Assembly: GCA_013176395.1 (NCBI GenBank)
Contig: JABMLP010000014.1
Location: 62,001-126,000, forward strand
From: Venturia oleaginea
Lineage: Eukaryota > Ascomycota > Dothideomycetes > Venturiales > Venturiaceae
DNA: 64,000 bases
Reading direction: 5' to 3'
Both the position numbers and the translations under genes were made by a program. Shown one piece after another: positions 54,469-64,000 of the stretch (position 1 is the stretch's first letter; every line of letters starts with the position of its first letter). The notes beneath the pieces are model-generated. The model was not told where the DNA came from, did not search any database, and saw only the letters and a list, made by a program, of their open reading frames with translations.

Positions 54469-54723
54469 TGTCACGGTACGACCGCGGACAAGTCCTTCCC
54501 GCCGTTGGGGTGGCCCCACGGCACGTGATCATGGCAGAACCGGAGTTCTGCCGAGGAAAGGTTTTAAAGCCTACGTGGCTTCAACCAACTCGTATCTCTT
54601 TGAGCTACGTCCTGTCGTCAAACCTACCTGTTGGTTTGCCTGCCAGTTCGTATATAGCCTGTTGAATGATACCTGTTCCTGCTGCTGCTCCTTCCTCCTG
54701 ATACCCGAACCCGCCTCGTGACA
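54469..54723. mobile_element. Candidate solo LTR (255 bp)
   Basis: Starts TGTCACGG and ends CTCGTGACA, i.e. TG..CA termini with a 7-bp terminal inversion (TGTCACG/CGTGACA). A TTTTAAAG promoter-like box and a TATATAG element lie inside. No internal retrotransposon domain lies beside it. Flanking 5-mers do not match (cccgt on the left, ttata on the right), which weakens the call. The neighbouring pogo-like element begins 3 bp after its right end. Confidence 0.4.
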
Positions 54724-54726
54724 TTA

Positions 54727-55855
54727 TAACGTGATTCACCATTCACTTGGCCACCCCACTCACTTGGCCACCCAACCAAAAAGTCTAATTCCTTCGTGCA
54801 ATTATCGCGATAATATCAACACCAACCCCCGGATCGGCTTGCAAAGAGGCTAGATTACTTCTTGCGAAGCAGAGCTTTAAAACGAATCCAAATTTAAGTC
54901 AACGTCAAATCTCAGCGTCGTACGATATTCCTCGATCTACACTTCCTTCTCGTCTTCAAGGTGGTAAACCACGAAGCGAATCTAACCACCAAAAGAGAAA
55001 GTTACAAATACATGAAGAGCAGGCTCTGGTTCAGTGGATCCTAGACCTTGATCGACGAGGATTTCCGCCCCAAATTATCGACGTACGACGAATGGCAAAC
55101 GCTTTACTCGAAAAACGCGGTACGAATCCTCCACCGTCATTAGTCGGGAAGAACTGGGTATCCCGCTTCATCAACGCTCAGCCGGAGCTTTGTACGAAGT
55201 GGAATCGTAAATTCTATTCACAGCGTGCAAAATGCGAAGATCCAGCGACAACCAACGCGTGGTTTCAGCGTGTTGAAGAGACGCCCTCACCACCAGGTAC
55301 ACCCCATGGAGGAGCGCCACAGTGGACGTCAGAAACTCCTCGTACGATAGCTCAGCTTGAGCAGCAGGCTCAGCTCGTCCGAAATCTTCTTCATCGCCAA
55401 TCTCAGAGCCCAAGTAGTCGAGCAATTGGTCAACTCATCAAAGGATATCAAGTCGCAATGAATTCAGCAGTAATACTTGCAGAAGAGAATAGGAAGCTTC
55501 GTACAGAGAACCAACGACGAAAACAGAAGCAACAGTATCGTAGACGATATATTGCATATGGAGGCGTTTTACAAGCTCAACAGGGTCAGTTCTTGGTCGA
55601 GGGATGCGAAAATAGCTCTAGAGATAGTGTTCAAGATCAGGAAGTCGTCGTACGACAGCGAGCATTACCAACATGTAGTGGCTGCGGTATTCAAGGTCAT
55701 AAGATTAATCGATGCCCAAATACGTAAAGAATGTATTATTAGAATTATTTTAATAAAAGCTGTATTGGTGGGAGGTTTATCGCACGATGACTTGAGATTT
55801 AGTGGTTGGGGTGGCCAAGTGAGTGGGGTGGCCAGGTGAGTGGTAAAACACGTTG
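54727..55855 (+). mobile_element. Internally deleted pogo/Fot1-like DNA transposon
   Basis: The ends are long inverted repeats: 54727-54780 matches the reverse complement of the right end (to 55855), sharing AACGTG, ACCA.TCAC.TGGCCACCCC and ACTCACTTGGCCACCC. Each arm carries two copies of a TCAC(T/C)TGGCCACCC motif, likely transposase-binding sites. TA flanks both ends (54725-54726, 55856-55857). The 1.1-kb body encodes only the DNA-binding and C-terminal parts of the transposase. Confidence 0.85.
54789..55727 (+). pseudogene. pogo/Fot1-like transposase lacking its DDE domain
   Basis: Open from 54789 with no early ATG; the first ATG is at 55092. The N-terminus has a Psq-type HTH (KEARLLLAKQSFKTNPNLSQ, ISASYDIPRSTLPSRLQGGK) followed by the CENP-B-type second DNA-binding domain (EEQALVQWILDLDRRGFPPQ, VGKNWVSRFINAQPELCTKW). 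At WFQRVEET the frame jumps to the C-terminal part (TPSPPGTPHGGAPQ), skipping the roughly 200-residue DDE catalytic core. The C-terminus has a coiled-coil-like stretch (ILAEENRKLRTENQRRKQK) and a zinc knuckle CSGCGIQGHKINRC (CX2CX4HX4C). The deletion kept the frame, so a DNA-binding-only protein could be made. It could act as a repressor of related elements if expressed, which is inference. Confidence 0.75.
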
Positions 55856-55857
55856 TA

Positions 55858-56488
55858 GTATCTAATAGTTTACTAAGCATGGAAGAACGGAACAGAAACA
55901 CCCCACCCCGCGGCTAGTAGATGTCTTCATGCTCTGCGCTGGAAGCGGAGGGATCGATGCTCTTTGTTTGGACTTTCGGCTTCTAGAGAATACGGTGTCA
56001 GCATGGATGATGAAGAAAAAAGTGTGTGTAGTGAGAGGTGAGCCGTTGGTGCCTAAAAAAAGTGCACGCTGACTTGCCGCTTCGGGATGGAGCGGCTCTG
56101 GGCGGACCGTTGGAAGATCTTCCCCGCGTCGACGTCGACGTCAACGTCAACAACATCTGTACAACAATAGACGCATCAAATAGAAGACACTAATCTCATC
56201 TGGACCAGCTGCTACTACACGTCTGCGCCCGTGTCTAAAGAGAATTGTCCAGTCTCTCCATATCTCCGCAATTCTTGTCGCAATGTCGCAAGCAGAAGAT
56301 ACTGCAAAAGCTCGTCGGCCATCATAGCGAGAGTCTTAAGTCTCGCCGTTAGGGCGCCAGAGCATAAACGAGTAGTACAACAGCGTCTGGGCAATGACGA
56401 ACAAGTGTCGACATCAGTATGGCTACGACTATAACATGGCCGTGTCTAGGTAACATGCTTTTGTCTCTCACTTTCGACAGACATCACC
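55858..56488. other. Intergenic, with a hexamer repeat
   Basis: At 56128-56151 four tandem hexamers, GTCGAC twice then GTCAAC twice. Otherwise the promoter of the gene at 56489. Confidence 0.45.
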
Positions 56489-57863
56489 ATGAAATTTACC
56501 AGCTTCACACTCAGCGCGTTGGCCGTCCTGGCCAGCGCACAATTTAATGTCCCGTTTTTGGTGAACCAGAGTGATCCGGGGTTACTTATTGATCCGCAGA
56601 AAGCTGGGCCAATACCTGAATTGGTTCATCTGTTCTCTGATTTGTGGCCGACTGGTAATTACAACTTCTATCTTATAACTTGGAAGATGTCGAAGACTAA
56701 CAATTTTTCAAAGGAATCGCCGTATCACGATCTGGGCGTATGTTTTGCAACTACCCTCGCGGTCTAGAGCCAACAAACATCGCTTACACCGTCGCCGAGA
56801 TTTTTCCCAATAATACGGAAAGAGCATATCCAAATGCCACTTACCAAACGCCTCCTGGAGGTCTGTTCAATAACTCAACAACTCCCGCCTCGTCGGCTGG
56901 AAACCCGAATTACCTCACTGGAGTGCAAAGCGTGGTAATCGATCCTGCTGACCGTTTGTGGATTCTTGATACCGGCCGGATTTCGATTCCTGGTGGCACT
57001 ATGCTTGATGCCAGCCCGGGAGGTGCAAAGTTGGTTGGTGTTGATTTGACGACGAATGGGATTTTCAAAACGATTGTCTTTGATACCATGGCGGCCCCGG
57101 CTGTATCTGTAAGTACCGTCAGGAAGTCTGAATATCTCGTATCTAACGCCCAAGGTAGTATCTAAACGACGTGCGCTTCGATCTTTCACCAAACATCACC
57201 GCTTCAGGTCAAGGAGTCGCATATATCACAGACTCCTCCGCAGTAGGTCTTAACGCCATCGTCGTCGTCGATCTCGGAACAGGAGAAGCCTGGCGTCGCC
57301 TCCAACGTCATCCCTCTGTCCAGGCAAACGTTGATTTCGTACCCATCATTTGGGGCGAACCAGTATGGAACAACCAAACCGGCAGTCCAACAGCCGACGC
57401 CTTCAACTTTGGTGCCGATGGCATCGCACTGAGCGCGGACAATACCGAATTATTCTACGCTACGACCGGTGGCCGTGAACTATGGTCCATCTCCACCGCT
57501 CTCCTCCGCGCCCGCGACCGCAACGCAGAAATCGTCGCTCGAGCCTCAGTCAAATACCATGGTGAGACCGGTTTCAAAGACGGTATGGAGACGGATTCCA
57601 ACGGCATGATTTATGCGGGTGATCTGGAGGATAATTCGCTTTCTTATTTTAATCCTGATAACAATCAATTGCATACTTTGGCTAGGGATCCAAGATTCTC
57701 GTGGACGGATACGTTGAGTGTTGGGTTTGATGGGTATCTTTATTTCACGGAGAATCAGCTGTGGCTGGGTCCGACGTATTGGTTTGGGGTTGAGAGGAGG
57801 GTGAAGCCTTGGAGTCTTTGGAGGGTTAAGTTGCCGAATGGGGGGACCAAGGTTACTACTTGA
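56489..57863 (+). CDS. Secreted yellow / major-royal-jelly-like protein
   Basis: Secreted beta-propeller protein of the MRJP/yellow family, which is sporadic in fungi and bacteria. Function in fungi is not established; in insects, relatives act in melanin and other pathways. Exons 56489-56654, 56714-57108 and 57159-57863 give 421 residues. The signal peptide MKFTSFTLSALAVLASA is followed by QFNVPFL. Propeller stretches include FCNYPRGLEPTNIAYTVAE, SVVIDPADRLWILDTGR, SYLNDVRFDL, VAYITDSSAVGLNAIVVVDL and NFGADGIALSADNTELFYAT. Near the end come KDGMETDSNGMIYAGDLEDN and WTDTLSVGFDGYLYFTENQ. Several N-x-S/T sequons are present. Introns have GTAATT/AAG and GTAAGT/TAG ends and keep phase. Confidence 0.88.
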
Positions 57864-58370
57864 ACGATATTGTTGTAGTATATTTAATTGTCGGGTTTGT
57901 TGTGTGATTCTTTTTAAGGCTATGATTCGCTCATAGAGACTGTAACTGAGTCCTTTTGATGAATGTTGGTGTTGGCTGCGTGCATCGCTCCAGCACCAGG
58001 TACAATGGGGAAGATGAAACTGACGTTGAAGGAATTTCAAGATGACGTTGCTATCGGGTTCAAGGGTACCACCGCTGATACCAGGAGTCATACTTGCCTA
58101 TCTGAATCGTCTATGCAAGTTAAGATATGTACGGTTTTCACTCGAAATTTCCCGAGAATTCTCATCACTACTTGAACCCTTCTATACTCCATCCTGAAAG
58201 CTCCCCGCCAAACTGAAAAACTTCAGCCATGCGTCAGCCACCGAAGGCGCAAGACTCTTGTTGCTTGCTTACTTCTTACCAAGGCCAGATGTTCAAGCGC
58301 GATTCCTCCGTCCAGCCTGCACAAATTGCTTTTGTACACATACACTCTGCGTGTTGCCCGTACTTCCTAA
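57864..58370. other. Convergent 3' flanks, nothing recognised
   Basis: Between convergent genes. No supported gene. Confidence 0.45.
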
Positions 58371-60294
58371 TCATTCATCCTCCAAATCGGCAGCAACTTT
58401 TCCCTTTCCGAGTCTTGGGAGCTGGATCGGCAAGACCAGCATATTTACGATGATGAAATACACAATTGCGGACATGAAGGCATGGCGTAGTGCGGCAGCA
58501 TAGGCCATGATTGCTAGTTGTAGTAAGCAAATATTCTGTTGGTCTCGTTTATTCCGGGAATTTACCTTCGTGCTGATGGAGACCCTCTAGTTCTCGAATA
58601 GTCGACACTGATTTTCGCACATTTTGAATGATCTGAATGTGTTAGAAGGGTGATAGTGAGCGTGGTATACGTACCTCAATTTTGTTGGGGCCTGTGATGT
58701 ATCGATCAAGATAGGCAATGAGTCCATTTTGAACAATCAGGCTACTGATGGCCACGCCCATGACTGTTCCTAGACTTCTCCAAAGACCCAGCGTGGAAGT
58801 CATGACTGCTTGATCACTATGAGAGCTGACAGCCAGAACTGAGATTGATGTTGCGGGAAACATGAATGCCTGTGGGACATTTTAGTTCGGCGATGATATA
58901 CCAAGAGAGTTTTATGACTAACCTGGCCTAAACTAGGAGGAACCACGAAAATCGTAGCGAGCCAAGGTGGGATACCGTCCCACATGGAAGACATGACTAT
59001 CCCACCAGTTAACATGCAAAGCGCCCCCAAGGCTTGGGGGCTTTTCATCCGACCAGTGTATGTGATAAAGAAACCTGTCGAAACAGCAAAGATCGTCTGT
59101 AGACCAGACGGCGCAGCAAGTCGGAATCCCGACATGGAAGCTGAATCGAGCTTCACTGCTTGGAAGTAGAGGGGAGCATTGAAGACGATCGTGTTAATTC
59201 CAAGTGTAGCGAAGAAATTAGAGAAGACGAGGTTTGCACGAGGAGATTTGGACAGCATTGCTAGTGGCATGACAGGACGATGAGCGCGAGATTCGATACG
59301 AATGAGCAGTGTAGCGGCCAGGCCACTAGTGACCAGGGCAGATATGACGATCGGATGGGTCCAAGGGAAGATGTTACCTCCCAAGTTAAGCCCGAGGATT
59401 AGTGACGCGGTCGTGAGAGTTAAGCAAAACGAGCCAGCGAGGTCGAAGCCTTTGAGAGTCTGATACCATTTCTGCCCAGTGTGTTTGGCGAGATTCGGAC
59501 CAAGGTCTGAGGGCACTGCGAATAATCCACAGATGAGAAGTATCAGAATAGGTGGTACTTGTACGCCAAAAGTCCATCGCCATCCCAATTTATCGCACAG
59601 AAATCCTCCAAACGCGGCCCCAGAGGCTGCGCCTAGGCCGTAGAAGAGATTGATGTATGCTTGATAAGTACCTCTGAACTCGATCTTGATGAGATCATTT
59701 GTAATGATGGAGCCCTGAACTGATTAGAACAAATTATCAAAAGACAAGAATTTTCTTTACCATAGCCATCACACCGCCTGCTCCAAGTCCACAAAACGCC
59801 CTCGCGGCAATAAAGCTCCCGATGCTTTGAGCAAGGCCACACCAGAGTGTAGTTGTAACAAACATAGTCAGAGAGAAGATATATAACGGCCGCCTTCCAA
59901 AAGTATCACTCATCCTGCCGAAGAGTGGCTGGAAGGCAGTTGATGTAAGCATGAATGCCGTGCTCAACCACGACGCAGCATTCGAAGCATGAAAATAACT
60001 GGTGATGACGGGATGACTCGATGCCATCAAAGTGCTATCGAAGTTTGCTAGAAAGTACATGAACAGAATTGGTCCGTAGAGAAACCAGAATTGGCTTTTG
60101 GAACAATCTCGGTAAAAAGGAGAGTCGGATTCGGATTGTTCATGGCTGACCTCGATCTCGGTCTCCTCGTGTTCAGGCACCTCTGGGGCCAGCGAGTGCG
60201 ATACCGGGTGTGTCTGTATTATTTCATCGCAATTGGATTGATGATTGCCAGACGCTTGAAGCAATGGAGTCCTTTCTGAAGGAACAGGACGCAT
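58371..60294 (-). CDS. MFS drug/toxin-type efflux transporter (DHA2-like, 14 TM)
   Basis: Predicted plasma- or vacuolar-membrane antiporter. Exons 60294-59761, 59714-58923, 58869-58675, 58632-58566 and 58513-58371 give 576 residues. After a polar N-terminus with EEDxxLL-like SERTPLLQ sorting-type sequence, the motif-A loop is FGRMSDTFGRRPLYIFSL, followed by GLGAGGVMAM and the motif-C-like GLGAASGAAFGGFL, then WRWTFGVQVPPILILLICGL. Late spans include IFAVSTGFFITYTGRM and MSAIVYFIIVNMLVLPIQL. It resembles VBA/azole-resistance-type basic amino acid or drug permeases. It is transcribed away from the amidotransferase-like gene at 60596, with 301 bp between the start codons. Confidence 0.9.
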
Positions 60295-60595
60295 GGTGGA
60301 TATATGGATATGACATCCGAAAGTAGCAGAAACGCAGCGCAGGCCAAGAGGTCACGATCATGTATGAATAAGAAATGGTAATATCAGGGGCATTGGAGGT
60401 GGAGTTGAAGCTTGAAGAATGGAAGATGCCGTAGAAAGTGAGAAATGGGTCTACTAGTATGGACACGGCTAAAATGCCGGCCGAGATCGCTACCGATCTT
60501 TAGCTAAAAGACAACAAGGTGCCGCAGTTCACGATAAGACCGTCTTGGGAGTTTCTGACTCGAACAAATCTTATATCCACACAAATCTCACCAAC
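60295..60595. promoter_or_regulatory. Shared divergent promoter (MFS / GATase genes)
   Basis: 301 bp between two divergent ATGs, so both genes probably use one bidirectional promoter. No specific operator was identified. Confidence 0.45.
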
Positions 60596-61457
60596 ATGAA
60601 GTTGCCATTGAGGATAGCAGTTCTCGAGTGCGATACGCCACTGGAGAAGACAAAGGCAAAGTACGGCGGCTATGGCGGAGTCTTCAAGCAGCTCCTCCAG
60701 CGCGGTGCAGACAAGCTCGGCCATCCTGGTTTGAGTTCGACCGAGGGAATGGAGGTGACCACGTTCAATGTCGAGCATAATCCTGGAGTCTTTCCAAAAA
60801 TGGAAGATATCGATGCCATCGTTCTCACAGGCTCTCGTAACATCTCTCCCGCCCGGCATCAAACAGCAGCTTATTTATCATTTAGGTCACGACTCCTTTG
60901 CCGATATCCCATGGATCAACCAGCTCGTCGACTTCGTCAAGGACGTTCTAGCATCTGATCGAGTCCGGATTTTTGGTGTTTGCTTCGGTCATCAAATCGT
61001 GGGTCGAGCTCTCGGTCAACGAGTGTATAGAGGAGAAGCTGGATGGGAAGTCTCTCAAGTACCCCTCAGGCTCTCAGCGAAGGGCAAAGAAATCTTCAAA
61101 GTGTCCGAAATGGTACCACTAGCCCCTCACAATCGCCTGTGTGCTACCTTCTAATTTTCCGATTAGAGTCTGTACCAAATGCACAAAGACATTGTGTATG
61201 GTTACCCCTCAGGCACAGAAGAGCTCGGTGAGACCGATATCTGCTTCAACCAGGGCATGTACATCAAGAACAAGATCATCACCGTTCAAGGCCACCCAGA
61301 ATTCACCCACGACATCGTTGAAGAGATCCTCAAGTCTCGCCATGACGTGGGCATCTTCACTGATGAAATGTTCGAGGATGCGATGAGACGTCTGCCCGAC
61401 CACGACGATGGAGTGATTGTCGCTCAAGCAGTATTCCGATTCCTTCTCGAGGATTGA
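60596..61457 (+). CDS. Class I glutamine amidotransferase-like protein
   Basis: GATase1-fold protein of the type annotated as GMP-synthase-like glutamine amidotransferase in fungi, predicted to use glutamine amide nitrogen or act as a related hydrolase. Substrate unknown. Exons 60596-60836, 60886-61112 and 61167-61457 give 252 residues. The nucleophile is in FGVCFGHQIVGRALG (Cys), and the rest of the triad is in VQGHPEF (His, Glu). The N-terminal strand is LRIAVLECDTP and the loop IDAIVLTGSR continues across intron 1 into HDSFADIPWINQLVDFVKD. The single domain has no synthase partner fused. It shares a divergent promoter with an MFS transporter, an arrangement seen in small metabolic or detoxification modules; that link is inferred. 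Confidence 0.88.
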
Positions 61458-62389
61458 TCTGGTTACGTTGTATCCTACCATCGTACTTCGAAGTCCCGTG
61501 TGACACGTATGTCAGACATGGATGCATCGAGTTGGAAGGAGGAGGCTTCAACAGAAGGAATGTGACTTTGCTCGCTCGTTCTCGTGGATTTGATCGCTAT
61601 ACTTGCCTCATTGTAGAAGGAGATTGGAGGACAACAAATTAGAGTTGACAACGACTACCTTCAGCATCCCAGACGCTAATGATGCATGCCAAGGCTTATG
61701 CACAGAATGCAGAGGCGTCCGACTGCATGAAGCGATACAGGCCCGTCTTCCGTCCGAACAAGGGCCGCGCGTTACTGTAGCATTGCCTGGGGCGAAGGAT
61801 TAATCGGATCGAACGATCAGAATTCACCTTTCTGCTGTTGATAGAGAAAGGGATACATACCAAAGAGAGAAATGATTGGCTCCAAGATTCGAAATTTTTT
61901 CCGGTTGTGCAATCTATTATCGGGTACTCCCTTTGGTCGTGATCGTTATAGTATGGGGTTCCCTGGATATAGTGCTTTGACGAGATGAAGAGCGACGTGT
62001 TGTCGAGACCGAAAGTGTTCTTGGGGCTGTATATATAGAAAAGTGACGGATGTCCTTCAACTCGAGTGAGAGGTATAGTAGTTCGGTCGTGGGCCTGTTA
62101 TTGGCTCAAAGTACTCCGGAGCAACCAGAAGTGCCAAAGACTTGCCCTATCGGTAGTGGCGTTTCTAAAGACCAAAATAGTTTCTCGCTGAGCCGGGGCC
62201 AGGGTCCTTGTCTGTCGTGAAGTCGGATAACGAAAGTCATTACAACCATCCTCCTCACCACCACAGCCCTTCACTCGCTTGTCTTCACCTAATCGCTATC
62301 CTACACCTTTGATTTCTCTACCGATACCCGCCTTTGCGCATACTTTATCACTCAATCCGACGCTGTAATAATTAATAGTGGCCCACAAT
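61458..62389. other. Intergenic, promoter of the apyrase gene
   Basis: No gene supported. A CA/CT-rich leader runs from about 62240 to the ATG at 62390. Confidence 0.45.
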
Positions 62390-64000
62390 GGGCAAGTGTA
62401 TGTGGCCTTCTCCTGTTATCTGCTAGCAACGCGGTGCTAACAATTCTTGCTATTCAGGGCGATACGGAGTAATTCTTGATGCTGGCTCATCAGTACGTAG
62501 ACTTTTCATGTCTCGGAAGGCCACTTCCTACTGCTTGCGCTGGGCGATAATTGACAAGCTTCCTAGGGGACTCGCGTTTACGTATATAAATGGCTCAACA
62601 ATGCTCGCGCACGAAAGGATGTAGATAGGGATGAGCTGCAAACGCTACCAAAACTCATAACTCACAAGAAGTGGACGAAGAAGATACATCCTGGTACGCT
62701 CTCCTCCCACGACTGCCCACGATTTACATGTAGGCTGACAAGATCTAGGTGTCTCGACATTCGGGGATCGAGCAAGCGAAGTGGGCGAAGAACATCTAAA
62801 ACCCCTCCTAGAACATGCTTTGAAACATGTGCCTAGCCATGAAGTTGAAAACACGCCCTTCTTCCTCCTTGCAACGGCCGGCGTGCGACTCCTCCCCGAT
62901 CATCAACGAACCGAACTCTTACAATCGATATGTACATATACACGCGCGAATACGAAGTTCCAACTACCAGACTGCGATCTACACGTCCAAGTAATACCTG
63001 GAGAGACCGAGGGATTGTATGGGTGGATAGCCGCGAACTACCTGCTGGGAGGATTCGACGAACCGACAGCACACAACCATGGGAAAGGGCACCATACCTA
63101 TGGATTTCTGGACATGGGCGGAGCATCTGCGCAGATCGCATTTGCACCGAATGCGACAGAGGCAGAGAAACACGCGGATGATCTGAAATTGCTCAGGCTA
63201 CGTACGATCGATGGCATACCGCAAGAGCACAGGGTCTTTGTCACGACATGGCTAGGATTTGGCGCGAACGAGGCAAGAAGACGATATGTGAAAGCTTTGG
63301 AAGAGGCGGTTGGTGGAGGCGCAACAGAAGTTCCTGATCCTTGTATACCAAAAGGATTGAAGATTTCGCTCGACGGCAAGCCATTTGGATCGTCCCTAAA
63401 AACAGGCTCGAAACCGCATCTTCTGGGAACCGGAAACTTCAAAGAATGCGTTTCGCAGACATACCCACTTCTGGAGAAGGACAAGCCTTGCAATGACGAA
63501 CCATGTCTGCTTGGAGGGACCCATGTACCGGCCATCGATTTTGACGTCAACCATTTTGTTGGCGTTTCGGAATACTGGCATACGACACACGAGATCTTCG
63601 AGATGGCAAACAAGGACAAGGCCTACGACTTCAAGACTTACCAAAACCAAGTCAATCAATTCTGCTCGCAGCCATGGACGGACGTACAAGCAGGAATTAA
63701 GAAGCACAAATGGGGCAAAAAGGTGAATGAGCACACTGCGCTTGAAGTATGCTTCAAGGCAAGTTGGCTGATCAACATGTTACACGATGGCATTGGTGTC
63801 CCAAGAGTGGGACTTGAGATGAAGCATGGCGGCAAAAATACCACAAAAGCTCTCATCGAGAGCGCAAAGAGCAAGGGATTTTTGGACCCATTCCAAGCAG
63901 TTGATAAAATTGAGGGTACGGAAGTGAGCTGGACATTAGGCAAGATGGTGCTCTATGCTGCAAGCCAGATTCCGCCGGCAGACGAGGCACTACCTGTGGG
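62390..64000 (+). CDS. Golgi apyrase, GDA1/CD39 nucleoside phosphatase (YND1-like), 3' end outside window
   Basis: Hydrolyses nucleoside di- and triphosphates in the Golgi lumen, which supports nucleotide-sugar exchange for glycosylation. Exons 62390-62399 (10 nt), 62460-62494, 62567-62693 and 62749 onward to the window edge; about 474 residues visible. The tiny first exon (ATG GGC AAG T) is set by the GTATGT donor and the TGCTAAC branch, giving MGKWRYGVILDAGSSGTRVY. Apyrase-conserved regions: ACR1 DAGSSGTRVYVY, ACR2 FFLLATAGVRLLP, ACR3 around GLYGWIAANYLLG, and ACR4 FLDMGGASAQIAF. No stop occurs before 64000. Family members have C-terminal transmembrane segment(s), which would lie beyond the edge. 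Confidence 0.93.

Noticed and set aside
1..64000. CRISPR arrays, bacterial operons or insertion sequences
   Set aside because: The sequence is clearly eukaryotic (introns, fungal genes). The only regular repeats are the two minisatellites, which lack unique spacers.

Overview
The window is nuclear DNA of a filamentous ascomycete (Pezizomycotina). The evidence is many short spliceosomal introns (about 46-80 nt, mostly GT..AG with internal CTAAC/CTGAC-like branch sites), the gene content (PAN2, PEPCK, cutinase, SREA-type GATA factor, siderophore transporter, fungal MFS families) and fungal transposons with repeat-induced-point-mutation (RIP) style damage. Several proteins read most like Leotiomycetes/Helotiales homologues to me; that placement is an impression, not a test.

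Layout. 0-2 kb: 5' half of PAN2 (minus strand, runs off the left edge). 3.3-6.6 kb: gene-poor, with a MULE-type relic, two minisatellites, a small intron-split gene for a secreted Cys-rich protein, and a MITE with 40-bp terminal inverted repeats. 6.8-8.9 kb: PEP carboxykinase (minus). 11.4-14.8 kb: a P-loop ATPase (with a GC-AG intron and a decayed duplicate of its tail) and a secreted cutinase. 16.2-25.8 kb: transposon block: an intact Tc1/mariner (DD34E) element, a Ty1/copia retrotransposon with nearly identical LTRs, and a MULE pseudogene ending exactly at the 3' LTR. 26.2-30.3 kb: decayed minus-strand genes encoding at least four PAH (Sin3-type paired amphipathic helix) units and one fungal N-terminal/ubiquitin-like protein, carrying in-frame TAA/TAG stops mostly where Gln codons are expected. 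30.8-32.7 kb: frameshifted 14-TM MFS transporter. 33.8-35 kb: PP2A catalytic subunit. 36.1-37.9 kb: monocarboxylate-transporter-like pseudogene. 40-41 kb: TVP15. 42.4-48.2 kb: iron module of an SREA-type two-zinc-finger GATA repressor followed by a siderophore transporter with an ATCWGATAA site 107 bp upstream of its ATG. 49-53.6 kb: EIF1AD-like protein, PAP2 lipid phosphatase and an unrecognised protein. 54.5-55.9 kb: candidate solo LTR and an internally deleted pogo/Fot1-like element. 56.5-64 kb: yellow/royal-jelly-like secreted protein, a DHA-type MFS transporter divergent from a class I glutamine amidotransferase-like gene, and a Golgi apyrase running off the right edge.

Conserved housekeeping genes alternate with TE-rich accessory islands. 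Some TEs look recent (intact Tc1 ORF, copia LTRs differing by one indel), others are old and mutated. The items I would look at first are the PAH/ubiquitin-like cluster, the hidden secreted Cys-rich gene, the SREA-transporter pair and the in-frame deletion derivative of the pogo-like transposase. All exon structures were read by eye from splice signals, phase and protein similarity known to me; none was tested against transcripts or databases.
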